In this document: one piece after another, positions 45,114 through 54,045 of the stretch
Numbering within the stretch: the stretch's first letter is position 1
How the letters are laid out: each line of letters opens with the position of its first letter
DNA from: Exilibacterium sp.
GTDB lineage: Bacteria > Pseudomonadota > Gammaproteobacteria > Pseudomonadales > Cellvibrionaceae
Assembly (NCBI GenBank): GCA_028280195.1
Contig: JANQMH010000065.1
Location: forward strand, 35,000-98,999
Length of the DNA: 64,000 nt
Reading direction: 5' to 3'
Notes under the pieces: generated by a model
Told to the model about the DNA's origin: nothing
The model's database searches: none
The model's input: only the letters and a program-made list of their open reading frames with translations
Program-made: the position numbers and the translations under genes

Positions 45114-45890
45114 ATGTTCGATGATCTCAAAGGCAAACGCGTACTAATTACCGGATCGACAGCCGGGATAGGCCTGGCGGCAGCCCTGGCCTTTGCCGCT
45201 CAAGGAGCCAGAATTGGCATCAACGGCCGCACCAATGGACCGCAAACCGACAGTATTATTACCCAATTGGCAGCAAAAGGCGGTGAGGCGGCTTTTTTTC
45301 GCGCCGACCTGACACAAAGCAGTGAGTGCAAAAAGCTGGTCGATGACTTCGTTGCCCGCTTCGGCGGCCTCGATGTCCTTATCAATAACAGCGGCGGCCT
45401 CGGCGGCCGCTGCAAACTCGAGGATATCGACGACAAATTTTACGATCGGGTCATGGACCTGAATGCCCGATCGGTATTGATGACTACCAAATATGCCATT
45501 CCCCACCTCAGGGATTCCGCCGCCCGCAGCGGTGAAACCGTATCGGTGATCAGCACCGGCTCGATCGCCGCGCGCGAGGGCGGTGGTGTGGGGGCCGGCA
45601 TTTACGCCGCCTCCAAAGCCTGGCTTCACGACATTCACCGCAACTGGGTCAAAGAGTTCACCGCCGACAATATCCGCTTCAATATCGTCGCTCCCGGCAC
45701 CATCGACACCGCCTTTCACGACGATAAAAGCGACGCGTTGAAGGCCAGTATCGCCGACAGCATCGCCATGAAACGCTTTGGCCGCATAGAGGAAGTCGCC
45801 CCTGCCTTTCTGTTTTTCGGCTCTCACGCACTGAGCGGATATATCACCGGCCAGATATTGGATGTAAACGGCGGCCAGCTAGCGCCTTGA
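45114..45890 (+). CDS. dehR: Short-chain dehydrogenase, probable DEH reductase
   Basis: A 258-residue classical SDR. The cofactor motif is LITGSTAGIGLAAAL near the N-terminus, INNSGG replaces the usual NNAG motif, and the catalytic Ser (SVISTGS) and YAASK pair are present at about residues 145-165. The C-terminal NGGQ ending is normal. In alginate pathways an SDR reduces 4-deoxy-L-erythro-5-hexoseulose uronate (DEH) to KDG using NAD(P)H; the position between kdgK and the regulator supports this, but the substrate is inferred from context. The gene has its own FadR-type operator 36 bases upstream and is followed by the GntR gene on the same strand. Confidence 0.85.
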   Translation: MFDDLKGKRVLITGSTAGIGLAAALAFAAQGARIGINGRTNGPQTDSIITQLAAKGGEAAFFRADLTQSSECKKLVDDFVARFGGLDVLINNSGGLGGRCKLEDIDDKFYDRVMDLNARSVLMTTKYAIPHLRDSAARSGETVSVISTGSIAAREGGGVGAGIYAASKAWLHDIHRNWVKEFTADNIRFNIVAPGTIDTAFHDDKSDALKASIADSIAMKRFGRIEEVAPAFLFFGSHALSGYITGQILDVNGGQLAP

Positions 45891-45960
45891 ACCGCACTTT
45901 TTACGATCAGGCGCAATCAGCGCTCCCTTTATGCGTCAGCCGCCGGTATAATTGCCTATA

Positions 45961-45971
45961 TTGTATGACCT
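45961..45971. promoter_or_regulatory. FadR/GntR-type operator in front of the regulator gene
   Basis: TTGTATGACCT matches TNGTNNNACNA except at the last base and shares TTGTATGAC with the site in front of the SDR gene. It lies 15 bases before the GntR start, consistent with autoregulation. Confidence 0.55.
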
Positions 45972-45986
45972 TTGGCTAAGAAGCTC

Positions 45987-46706
45987 ATGTCCACGACATT
46001 CAATACTATCGGCGGCGCAACCCGCAGTCTCAATGTACAGGTTGCCAGGGAGATCGCCGTTAAAATTCTTTCCGGCGAGCTGCAGGAAGAGTCGATTATT
46101 CCGGGAGAGTTGGTGCTTTGCGAGCAGTTTGGTGTCAGCAGGACGGCGCTGCGGGAAGCCATCAAGTTGCTCAGCTCCAAGGGCATGGTGGAGTCCAAAC
46201 CCAAAGTGGGAACCCGTATTTGCAATAAGGCCAGCTGGAACTTCCTCGACCCGCAACTGCTCGGGTGGATGGAGGGCATGGAGACTACCGAAGACATTTA
46301 TCTGCAGTTTCTGGAACTGCGCAGGGCGATAGAACCTCACGCTTCAGCCCTGGCCGCCACCAATGCCAGCAAAGAGCAGCGCATTCAGCTGACGGCGATA
46401 TTTCAGAAAATGTGTGCCATCGCCGAGGACTTCGAGCAGAGTGCCTGGGTCGATATCGACACACAGTTCCACCGCACGATTTTTATCTCTACCGGCAACA
46501 GTTTCTATACGCCTTTCGGCAATGTACTGGCGACGGTGTTCAAGTGGTTTTTTCAATTTTCCTCTAAAGAGGGCGGTGTCTGTCTGAAAGAGCACCGCGC
46601 CATCTACGAGGCCATTATGGCCGCAGATCCGGAGCGATCCTACCAGGCCAGCCTGTCGCTGATGAAAAGTCATAAGCACAGGCTCGGTAAAGTCCACGTC
46701 GCCTGA
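45987..46706 (+). CDS. FadR-subfamily GntR transcriptional regulator of the alginate island
   Basis: A 239-residue regulator starting at ATG 45987, with AAGAAG a few bases upstream; an in-frame TTG at 45972 is less likely. The winged helix-turn-helix covers about residues 10-80 (VAREIAVKILSGELQEES, VLCEQFGVSRTALREAIKLL, GMVESKPKVGTRI). The all-helical FCD ligand-binding domain covers about 95-235 (LELRRAIEPHASALAA, DTQFHRTIFISTGN, EHRAIYEAIMAADPE) with the Asp/His residues expected to bind a metal and a carboxylate ligand. FadR-subfamily proteins bind TNGTNNNACNA sites, of which five lie in this island. The inducer is probably an unsaturated uronate or KDG (inference). Confidence 0.92.
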   Translation: MSTTFNTIGGATRSLNVQVAREIAVKILSGELQEESIIPGELVLCEQFGVSRTALREAIKLLSSKGMVESKPKVGTRICNKASWNFLDPQLLGWMEGMETTEDIYLQFLELRRAIEPHASALAATNASKEQRIQLTAIFQKMCAIAEDFEQSAWVDIDTQFHRTIFISTGNSFYTPFGNVLATVFKWFFQFSSKEGGVCLKEHRAIYEAIMAADPERSYQASLSLMKSHKHRLGKVHVA

Positions 46707-46737
46707 CAGCGTATTGTTTCATGGCCGGTCTTGCCGG

Positions 46738-47970
46738 TCAGGGCGAGTGACTCACGCTGAGGCTGTAGAAGTGCACTTCAAACAGGCCGCCGGAGTCCTT
46801 GTCAGCCTGAGCGTAATTGCCCGCCTTGAAGTAGTACTGGTAATCGTCCCAGCTGGCGCTCATACCACCCTGGCCAAAGGTAACCGAGTGGGTGGTATTT
46901 CCCACAGTCAGGGTAATCCTGTTGTCTTCGAGCATTATTCTGTAACTAAAGCGGGCCGTTCCCACCTCCTCGAACTTAAGGCTGAATGGGTTACCGCTGA
47001 CAGGGTCTCTGTTGATGATTGCCCTGACTTTTTTTGCCGGCCCATCCCACTGCAGTTTGACCAGCGCCTTGTTGGAATTCTTGGCGTGAATCTGTCCGAC
47101 AACGGTTTGCGGATCAGCCGCGTAATACTTATCGACCCGGCAGGTGCCCTCGAGGATATGGCGACCTTCGTTATGCCAGTTTGCCGTTGAGGTGGATTGG
47201 CCCGACTGCCAGTTGTAGAGTTCGCGCAGCTCCGAACGGACATAACTGGTATTGGTAGTGGTGGCACCACCCGACAGCGGCGTGCGGAAAATCATGGCGC
47301 CATCGCTGCCGGTATGGAAATAGGCCGGGTCCGCATAGCCGTCATTGATCGGTATGGCAGAGGCGCCGTCACCATCAGGCAGTATTTCCGCTGCGGAAGA
47401 ACCCCCCGAGCCGAAGTAGAAATTTTTGGAAACCGGCAGGGTCAGTTTCCAGTGGTTCAGATCAAAGTTGCCGGACGGCGGCAGATTCGGGTCGAGACCA
47501 CCACCCGCCGGCGGCGGAGATCCACCGGCCAGGTTTAACACCACTTCCGTCAGGCTGTTCCAATCGTTGATGCTGTTGCCCCGGCCGACGATGCGAACAT
47601 AACGCACACTCTGATCCGCCAGCTCAAACCGCTGTAGCGCCGTAGTCGTACCACTGCTGGCGCCGCCGGGCAACAAGGTTGACCAGCTGCCGCGGCTCAG
47701 CGCGACCTGGATATCGAAGTAAGCTACCCGCTGATCCCCTTTGTGAAAGGCGATTTGAACATCGTCCAGCACTTCGGCTGCGCCGAGGTCATATTCGATC
47801 CACTCGCCGTCGCCCCGGGCCGACCATCTCGACTCGGCAGACAAGTCGCCATCAATGGTATTTTCGGGCCCGTGCCCGTCGTCCGAGCTGGCTGTCACCG
47901 TAAGCGCCGCGGCGCAGACACTGAACAGCAGTGAACAGAACACGCCAAGCGATAAAAATACCGGTTTCAT
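46738..47970 (-). CDS. PL7 alginate lyase with N-terminal discoidin/CBM32-like domain
   Basis: A 410-residue secreted endolyase starting at ATG 47970. After the signal peptide (about 1-22) comes a discoidin (F5/8 C, CBM32-like) domain at about 23-150, with ENTIDGDLSAESRWSARGDG and YVRIVGRGNSINDWNSLTEV. A Pro/Gly-rich linker leads to the PL7 catalytic domain (about 170-410). Its three hallmark blocks are SYVRSELREL, GQIHAK (the Q-I-H type) and YYFKAGNYAQ. PL7 enzymes cut alginate polymer by beta-elimination; the QIH form is usually linked to activity on polyG or mixed blocks. It lies downstream of the TonB receptor gene on the same strand with an 82-base gap, and is convergent with the regulator. 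Confidence 0.93.
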   Translation of the reverse strand: MKPVFLSLGVFCSLLFSVCAAALTVTASSDDGHGPENTIDGDLSAESRWSARGDGEWIEYDLGAAEVLDDVQIAFHKGDQRVAYFDIQVALSRGSWSTLLPGGASSGTTTALQRFELADQSVRYVRIVGRGNSINDWNSLTEVVLNLAGGSPPPAGGGLDPNLPPSGNFDLNHWKLTLPVSKNFYFGSGGSSAAEILPDGDGASAIPINDGYADPAYFHTGSDGAMIFRTPLSGGATTTNTSYVRSELRELYNWQSGQSTSTANWHNEGRHILEGTCRVDKYYAADPQTVVGQIHAKNSNKALVKLQWDGPAKKVRAIINRDPVSGNPFSLKFEEVGTARFSYRIMLEDNRITLTVGNTTHSVTFGQGGMSASWDDYQYYFKAGNYAQADKDSGGLFEVHFYSLSVSHSP

Positions 47971-48052
47971 ATATATGACTAACACTCCTATCTGCCTGCT
48001 CATCGTCCTTATCCTTGCTGTGGGTGTCGTTTAAAAGGCTGTTGAAATATTG

Positions 48053-51000
48053 TTAAAAGCTCCCATTGACTGACAACTCAAACTTCGGACCGGTACTCGA
48101 CCACAGGGTGGTCGAGCCACTGCGCGCACCGCGCTGCCCGGATTGAGGCTCGTCGAGCAGATTCTGCACTGTGGCCCTCAACTTCCAGGTGTCGTTGACC
48201 CGGTAACTGGCGGCGAGGTCCAGCAGAGTAAAGTCATCTATCCAGCGATTGGCACGGGGCGTACCGGCGTTGGGCTGAAAGTATTCCGAACGATACTTGG
48301 TAATCGCACTGACATGGAAGCGACCGATATCCCAATACAGTTTCAGCGATCCGGTATGCTCCGACAGGCCAAAAATACTGGCCGGCTCGAGTTCCGCCAA
48401 TCCCGGTAACACACTGCCGTCACTTTGCAGGGCATCGCCGAGGATGGGGTCTTGTGTTTCAAAATTGGTATCGGCGTAGTTGTAAGTCAGTTTCACCCCC
48501 AGCCCATCGAAGGGCTGCGGCAGCGAAGTAAAAGCATGCTGGGCGGTCAACTCGAAACCCAGGAGATCGGATTTATCGTCGACGTTGACAATCTTGGTGG
48601 TGGCAACGGCTACATCGACACCGTTCACCACTATCGTTTCGTCTACAATCGAGGGAAAAGTGGCCGCCTCGAAAGACTTGTAGTACACCGCGGCGGAAAC
48701 AGCGGTATCCTCGTTCAGATACCATTCAAGCGACAGATCCGCATTCCAGGACATTAGCGGCTCGAGGTCGGGATTGCCGCCGGAGGCGGTATCGAGTTCA
48801 CCCTGCAGGGCCTCCTCGGGCGAGGCGTAGTCCTGGTCCTCGTCGATATTGCCAAAACTGCGTCCCGCGCCCAGCAACTCGATATTGTCCCGGCTCATCG
48901 CCCGGTATGCGGCTGTGCGCAGCAGGATATCTTCCCGCAATTGAAAGATGGCATTGACGCTCGGCAGGTACTCAGTGGTGGAGTTGGTAAATTTTACCCG
49001 GGTGAAATCGTCGCCGGCTTCGACACGGTAAGTTGGATTGGCCGGATCGGTATTGTCCTCCACGACATCGAAGGTGCCTCTCAAACCCAGGGAGGTCACA
49101 TCCGTTTGCACCACTCTGAGGCCAAAATTGCCGCTCAGCGGCATGGCGCCAAGCTCGGTGCTGAAATTGGCCATCACATAGGCAGCCGTAATCTCTTCGG
49201 TGACATCGATATCGTTGGTACCGCGCCGATCCTCGTCGGGGAGGCTGCGGTTATCGCCCCGGGTCAGGGTACGAATGACACAGAGCGTATCGAAAGTGGC
49301 GAAGGAGCCGCCGACATTGGGGCCGCCGTCATCGCTGCCAAAAAAATCGTCGTTGGGAAAGCGGCTATTCGCGCAGGTGTTCTGCGCCAGCGCCATCAGT
49401 TCATCTCGCGACGAGGTACCACCCCAGTAAACCTCGTTGATCTCATCGTAGCGCATGGTGCGGGTGTCTTCATTGTTGGTGATGCGCTGGCGCTCGGAGT
49501 AGCGCACTCCAGCTTTGACGCTGTCGACAAAACCGATGTCCAGCCGGTATTCGCCGTCAAGCCGCAGCGCCCAGATATCGTCCTCGCGATTGGTCAACCT
49601 GCTGCGCAGATCGGCATCGCCGCTGCGATCAAAGCTGGCCAGATCGCTGACATCGAAGCTGGTATCCAGCGTGGTGCCGGCGGGCGACTCGTCCATGGTG
49701 GTGTCAAAGGTAATTGAGGGTACCAGGCTGTTGGCGGTATAGTTGTAGGCAAAATAATCGGATCTGAAGCGCGCAACGCGCCTTACGCGATCGCGCTGGG
49801 TGTTGGCAAAAGACAGATCGGTCGTCAGTGACAAGGTATCGGACGGCCGCCAGGTGAGATTGAGACCGCCCCCGCGATAATCTTCATCTCTGCGATACAA
49901 TTCGCCGGTGACCCGACCTCTCGATACACCGCTATAATTCAGCAGGCCATAGTTGTCGCGTGCCGAAACGTTGCTGTGTTCGCGCCTGGCATCGTCGATG
50001 GTAAAGTCGTGACGATCCTCCTCGTAGTATTTGCTCGACCACTGCACATCGGCATTGATCTCCCACTGGTCATTGGGTACCCACTGAATGGTGGAGATAA
50101 TCGCATCGCGCTTTTCCTCTTCGTCCTGGGTTCGGTAGCTGATGGAATTCGGCACGAAGTAAAGTTCCGCGGAGTCATCACCGGCGGCCAGATCATCCGC
50201 CTGGTCCTGCTGATCGTAGGCCTGGCAGCGACTGCTGCCGCGGTCGACCCTGGCATCACAGAGCTGAAATGAGGAACTGGTCAAATAGCTTTCCTCGGGG
50301 TTACCGGAATCGAAACGGGCATAGCCGAAAGATACGCCCAGGCGGCCCGCATCGGTATCAAACTGGTCGACAAAGGTAAAGGAGCCGCGCGCGCCGATGC
50401 CATCGTTGCCGTCCACCCGCGCGGCATGGGAATTGTATTTTCCCCGAAACTCGACCGACATCGCCTCTTTGCCGTAGTCCAGCGGGCGAATCGACTGCAA
50501 CTCGACAATACCCGAGGTGCCGCCTTCCACCAGGTCTGCCTGTTGGGTTTTATAAATAGTGATGGTGTTGATCAGTTCGGCCGGAAACTGCTGGAAATTC
50601 ACCGCCCGATCGGCCGAGCCGGTAGTCACTTCCCGCCCGTTGAATGTCGAAAAACCCAGAAACGGGCCCAGCCCGCGGATAGACACCTGGGAGCCGCTGC
50701 CTTTCAGGCGATGGGCCGATGCGCCGGTAATGCCCTCGAGCGCTTCAGCCACCGAAAGGCTGGGTATATCGCCGATATCGCCGGCGCTGAGAACGTCGAC
50801 AATGGCGGTGGTATTGCGTTTGATATCCAGTGCGTTTTGCAGCGCACGCCGTGTGGCACTGACGACAATCTCTTCCATTATCGTGTCGTTGATACTTTCA
50901 CTGCCGCTGTTTCCCGTCTCCTGAGCTGCCGGGGCGGCGGCAAACGGCAGTGCAATACTGGCTAAAATCAAAGGTGAACAATGGCTGCGCAAGTAGTAGT

Positions 51001-51121
51001 TGAAGGCTTTACTTTTCCGTACTGGCCGCCTTCTCCATGCCAAACTCTTTGCCGGGCCGACAGCCCGATCCCTATGGGCGTGCGGCGCAGCCACTCCCGC
51101 ATCTAAGCTGATGCTCATCAT
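48053..51121 (-). CDS. TonB-dependent receptor of the alginate island
   Basis: A 1022-residue outer-membrane receptor starting at ATG 51121 (or 51118) behind GAGAGGAGCG. The N-terminus is long and basic before the hydrophobic core (SPLILASIALPFAAAPAAQ). The TonB box region reads EEIVVSATRRALQNALDIKR, and the plug has LEGITGASAHRLKGSGSQVS and TQQADLVEGGTSGIVELQS, typical of the large Xanthomonas/Caulobacter-type carbohydrate receptors. The barrel ends in KFELSVNGSF with the C-terminal Phe. There is no STN domain. The probable cargo is alginate oligomer produced by the downstream PL7 lyase. A perfect FadR-type operator lies 115 bases upstream. Confidence 0.93.
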   Translation of the reverse strand: MMSISLDAGVAAPHAHRDRAVGPAKSLAWRRRPVRKSKAFNYYLRSHCSPLILASIALPFAAAPAAQETGNSGSESINDTIMEEIVVSATRRALQNALDIKRNTTAIVDVLSAGDIGDIPSLSVAEALEGITGASAHRLKGSGSQVSIRGLGPFLGFSTFNGREVTTGSADRAVNFQQFPAELINTITIYKTQQADLVEGGTSGIVELQSIRPLDYGKEAMSVEFRGKYNSHAARVDGNDGIGARGSFTFVDQFDTDAGRLGVSFGYARFDSGNPEESYLTSSSFQLCDARVDRGSSRCQAYDQQDQADDLAAGDDSAELYFVPNSISYRTQDEEEKRDAIISTIQWVPNDQWEINADVQWSSKYYEEDRHDFTIDDARREHSNVSARDNYGLLNYSGVSRGRVTGELYRRDEDYRGGGLNLTWRPSDTLSLTTDLSFANTQRDRVRRVARFRSDYFAYNYTANSLVPSITFDTTMDESPAGTTLDTSFDVSDLASFDRSGDADLRSRLTNREDDIWALRLDGEYRLDIGFVDSVKAGVRYSERQRITNNEDTRTMRYDEINEVYWGGTSSRDELMALAQNTCANSRFPNDDFFGSDDGGPNVGGSFATFDTLCVIRTLTRGDNRSLPDEDRRGTNDIDVTEEITAAYVMANFSTELGAMPLSGNFGLRVVQTDVTSLGLRGTFDVVEDNTDPANPTYRVEAGDDFTRVKFTNSTTEYLPSVNAIFQLREDILLRTAAYRAMSRDNIELLGAGRSFGNIDEDQDYASPEEALQGELDTASGGNPDLEPLMSWNADLSLEWYLNEDTAVSAAVYYKSFEAATFPSIVDETIVVNGVDVAVATTKIVNVDDKSDLLGFELTAQHAFTSLPQPFDGLGVKLTYNYADTNFETQDPILGDALQSDGSVLPGLAELEPASIFGLSEHTGSLKLYWDIGRFHVSAITKYRSEYFQPNAGTPRANRWIDDFTLLDLAASYRVNDTWKLRATVQNLLDEPQSGQRGARSGSTTLWSSTGPKFELSVNGSF

Positions 51122-51626
51122 CGTCGCTCCTCTCGCTTATTTTCTCTTTTATACTTTGTAGCGTTATCGATCAGCCGCAGCTCTGTGCGAGGACCGGGCT
51201 GACTTATGATTTTGGCAATTCTTGCATAAGTCTTCTTGTATTACAATATTAATTTATTATTATATGGCCTAGTTGGAATGCTACCAGAACTGCTTGAAAC
51301 GACACAACAGGCAATGCGGCGCTGCATGTAATTTATCGCGATAAGGGCATTCGGGTTTTAGTACCATGAAGAGCGACTTGATGGACGCCACTGCAACAGC
51401 GGCACTTACACCTATATGGCTATGGCGGTATTTAGCGCCTGGAAGAGAAGAGCGGAGATCTAACAGTGCAAAAAATGACCGCCATATGAACTGACAGCCC
51501 AGTGCGATCCTTCGAGTGGTATGCCCATGCTGCGGCACCAAAATAAGGCCCGCGGAATCAATGAATTTGCAGGGTGCGCCAAACTCAAACTACCAGCGTT
51601 GCGTGCAAATTCCCGGCAGTAACTGC
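51122..51626. other. Intergenic region at the edge of the alginate island
   Basis: A 505-base gap between the TonB receptor gene (minus) and the end of the methyltransferase gene (minus). It holds the operator at 51236. The remainder (51270-51626) has short open frames with no recognisable product. The base composition changes from here rightward. Confidence 0.4.
51236..51246. promoter_or_regulatory. FadR/GntR-type operator upstream of the alginate TonB receptor
   Basis: TTGTATTACAA fits TNGTNNNACNA and is the exact reverse complement of the kdgF-side operator at 35235. It is embedded in an A/T-rich region (51230-51265) 115 bases before the receptor start, linking the receptor and PL7 genes to the same regulator as the rest of the island. 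Confidence 0.7.
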
Positions 51627-52970
51627 TCAGCCCGACTGCAAAAAGATATCACTGAAAAAGTTCTTCACCAAGACTTCCGATTCTTTCACATCCATATTGT
51701 TTTGCTTTGCCATTTTTTTGGCAATCTTGGCAATGGAAGTTCTTCCATCAACCTCGCCGGCCAATTGCGCATAGACCCGGTGGGTAATACTGAAATTTCG
51801 AAAGTACTGAGTTTTCGGAACAGCCTGCTGGATATCGAGTATCCAGTTGGGCATCGCCTGCGGGTTGTGCAGGGGCTTTACTGCTGCGACCTTTTGTGCC
51901 CGCCAAGTCCATACGTGCTCCATTCGATAGCCGGCATTATAGGGGGATTTTAAATAGGGAATCTCATGGGTTTTCAGTTCCAGAATATTGAAACCGTGCG
52001 CCTCGGCAAGCTGTTTTACCTCCTCAATGCTGTAGCAGTGCAGATCACGCTTTTGATTAAATACCAAGCTGCCAAAATTAATCCACTGCCCCCCCTCCGG
52101 CAAGTACTGATTCAGTTGCCGTAAAAACCGCCCGAATGCCAGCGGCTGAATATCGATGAGCCATGGTGTGAGTACGGTATTAAAGGCTTCTGGCTGAAAC
52201 GCGGGATTGGTGGCATCGCTGAACAGCAAGTGAAACTTCTGCGGCCATTGCAGACCCTTGATCAGATGCTCCACCGCAACAAATTCACTGGCCCGTGGAT
52301 TTAGCGGGAACTCGTCGATACGCAGTTCTTTACCGTCTAAAAGATGTTTGAAACACATCATTAACAGTGGGTTGATATCAGTGGCAACGGTAGTGTCTGG
52401 CTCTAATTCACAGTGTAAATCCAATGCCAAGCGGCCTGCGCCGGCCCCCAGCACAAGCAGGTTTCCGGGGCTCTGTGGCTGCAAATGGGCCAATACGAGG
52501 TCTTTCGTCAAGGCGTTTTCCCGCTCTCCCCAAACCCAGTCGCGATACAGATTGGCTTCGTAGCTGAGCAGATTTTGGGTGCTCGGCGCCCGGTCTCTAA
52601 GCGCATCATAAACAGGCTTCTGGGCGACGCGAGCACTTACCACTGGCAGCAATAGTTCACCGACGCAACGTAAAAACCGTTTTTTCGCCGCCAGCAGACG
52701 CTCGAGCCTGTCCAGGGTAGGGCCCTGGGCTTTTTGACACTCCGCTTCCAGGGCGCTAATTTCGCTCAGCAACACTTGATTAAAATGATTGAGCTTGGCC
52801 CCCCAATCCAGTAGCGAATGATCGGGGTTGGGCAAAACCCAGGGAATATCATTGATCACGGGATAGCGCTGCGCAGCACCGTCTACCTGCAGCTGCCCGC
52901 CCACCAATTGCAGGGGCTTGCCAGTCAGCGGACAAGCCAAAAGTTCACATAGTGATGCAGTCAAATTCAT
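51627..52970 (-). CDS. SAM-dependent methyltransferase with Trm112-like N-terminus
   Basis: A 447-residue cytoplasmic protein starting at ATG 52970. The first about 55 residues look like a Trm112-type segment (LCELLACPLTGKPLQL, YPVINDIPWVLPNP) but with most zinc cysteines missing. The central part (about 150-330) has a Rossmann-type methyltransferase core: NLLVLGAGAGRLALDLHCEL for SAM binding, then TVATDINPLLMMCFKHLLDG. This layout recalls the carnosine N-methyltransferase-like (N2227) family. The last about 80 residues (RTSIAKIAKKMAKQNNMDVK) resemble a PqqD-like helical domain, which in other proteins binds peptide substrates. Function is unknown. It stands at the left end of the low-GC accessory segment. 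Confidence 0.7.
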   Translation of the reverse strand: MNLTASLCELLACPLTGKPLQLVGGQLQVDGAAQRYPVINDIPWVLPNPDHSLLDWGAKLNHFNQVLLSEISALEAECQKAQGPTLDRLERLLAAKKRFLRCVGELLLPVVSARVAQKPVYDALRDRAPSTQNLLSYEANLYRDWVWGERENALTKDLVLAHLQPQSPGNLLVLGAGAGRLALDLHCELEPDTTVATDINPLLMMCFKHLLDGKELRIDEFPLNPRASEFVAVEHLIKGLQWPQKFHLLFSDATNPAFQPEAFNTVLTPWLIDIQPLAFGRFLRQLNQYLPEGGQWINFGSLVFNQKRDLHCYSIEEVKQLAEAHGFNILELKTHEIPYLKSPYNAGYRMEHVWTWRAQKVAAVKPLHNPQAMPNWILDIQQAVPKTQYFRNFSITHRVYAQLAGEVDGRTSIAKIAKKMAKQNNMDVKESEVLVKNFFSDIFLQSG

Positions 52971-53118
52971 ATATCGTTCCACGCCACGCAAAATAACCGC
53001 TTCATCTTAACAGATTTGAGCCAGGCGTTATAAGGCCGCCAGTCAGTTTCGCAAATCAGTTCTTATAATTGCCAGCTGCATTCCCCGCAATCCGTAAAAA
53101 GTGCCTGAAAACTGGCAG

Positions 53119-53172
53119 TAAACGGCGCTGTTTAGCGCCACCGCAGTAGGTCGAGAGTGATGAAACAGCTTC
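53119..53172. repeat. Palindrome-derived repeat, half copy (family B)
   Basis: This stretch, ending GAGAGTGATGAAACAGCTTC, aligns with the right arm of the palindromic element at 54732-54814 (GAGAGTTATGAAACAGCTTC). Its reverse complement aligns with the left arm (CTCTCGACCTGCTGCGG). Both copies include a CGCTGTTTA core. It therefore belongs to the same mobile-looking repeat family. Confidence 0.65.
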
Positions 53173-53310
53173 CGGGCTTTACTCCAAGTAGCCACCCGCT
53201 TTTGTCATAGCTGACCCACTTAATAGTTGCCCCACTCAATGCTAAAATGAATATTGCGGTTTTTAGTATTTTAATTTTTCCCAACACGTTTGTATGCGGC
53301 CGCGTTGTGG

Positions 53311-53363
53311 TAAAGCCACGCTTTTAGTGGTCCGGCGCCGGAGGTGCGAAGTTGACAAACCTG
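53311..53363 (-). repeat. Double-hairpin repeat downstream of the GNAT gene (family A)
   Basis: On the minus strand, just past the GNAT stop, a GGCGCCGGAC block is followed by CTAAAAGCGTGGCTTT. The same arrangement (GGGCGGACAGC then TTAAAGCGTGGCTTTT) follows the Nudix gene at 53979-54040, and the two align over about 57 bases without gaps. Each contains two small hairpins. Position directly after a stop codon resembles an integron attC site or a shared terminator. Confidence 0.55.
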
Positions 53364-53376
53364 CTATATGACTCTT

Positions 53377-53964
53377 TCATAACGCACACTTCATCAACAC
53401 ACAGCCTCCTTCATGTGGAATTAGCTCATGGGGCTCTAATTCAATATGTTTAACGCGCTTAAATCCCTGCTTTTCATAAAGTCTGATGGCCCTCGTATTA
53501 TCAGCGAATGCTATAAGGCTCAATTCATTGTAACCTTCACGGTTTGCCTTTATTTTTGTTTGCTCTAATAGTGTTTTACCGATACCTATCCCTCTGTATT
53601 TTTCATCAACACATATGGCATCGAGAAAATAACTTCCCTCAACCCTGGCGGAATAGAATTCGCGAAATCTCTGTAAACGGTCCGGAGGTAAAAAGTTCAC
53701 TAACTCATCCGTTATACAATGAAATTGCGCGGGGTATGACAGAGCCATTCCCATGATCCCTTGATTAGACTCTGCGACAATACAGCTACGGAATGTATGT
53801 GGATAAATATCTTTTTCCAAGCTGTCAGAAACCAGCTCTAATGCGGACTTGTTAGCTAGCAAGTCGTGAAAAAGATACTCCACAGCACCGCCTGAAGCCA
53901 TATAGTCTAACTCTGCAATACGGCGACAATCATCCCGTTTTCCTTGCCTATAATTCACACTCAT
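53377..53964 (-). CDS. GNAT-family N-acetyltransferase
   Basis: A 195-residue acetyltransferase; ATG 53964 sits six bases after AGGGTG, while the open frame extends three codons to a GTG. The acetyl-CoA-binding motif A is FLDAICVDEKYRGIGIGKTL (R-x-x-G-I-G at about residue 130), followed by ALIAFADNT-like motif B residues (LSLIAFADNTRAIRLYEKQG) ending in the common Y-E-K-x-G-F-K. The substrate is not evident. The gene is of lower GC than the alginate island and is flanked on both sides by family A repeats, as expected of a gene cassette. Confidence 0.88.
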   Translation of the reverse strand: MSVNYRQGKRDDCRRIAELDYMASGGAVEYLFHDLLANKSALELVSDSLEKDIYPHTFRSCIVAESNQGIMGMALSYPAQFHCITDELVNFLPPDRLQRFREFYSARVEGSYFLDAICVDEKYRGIGIGKTLLEQTKIKANREGYNELSLIAFADNTRAIRLYEKQGFKRVKHIELEPHELIPHEGGCVLMKCAL

Positions 53965-53978
53965 CTGTCTCACCCTGA

Positions 53979-54040
53979 ACCGTAAAAGCCACGCTTTAAG
54001 CTGTCCGCCCGTGAGGGGGCGTATAGCACAGGCTTGTTAT
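53979..54040 (-). repeat. Double-hairpin repeat between the Nudix and GNAT genes (family A)
   Basis: It begins five bases past the Nudix stop with ATAACAAGCCTGTGC, which resembles the left end of gammaproteobacterial attC sites. Hairpins CGCCC/GGGCG and AAAGC/GCTTT follow. It aligns with the element at 53311-53363 downstream of the GNAT gene. Confidence 0.55.
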
Positions 54041-54045
54041 GTAAC

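Larger units (their letters stand above)
52971..53376. other. Non-coding gap with repeated palindromic elements
   Basis: About 400 bases between the methyltransferase start and the GNAT stop. It holds repeat elements at 53119-53172 and 53311-53363. On the minus strand, around 53182-53235, there are three spaced GTGGGGCA/GTGGGTCA/GGGTGGC motifs reminiscent of the multiple terminal repeats of IS21-type elements. No gene is evident. Confidence 0.4.
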
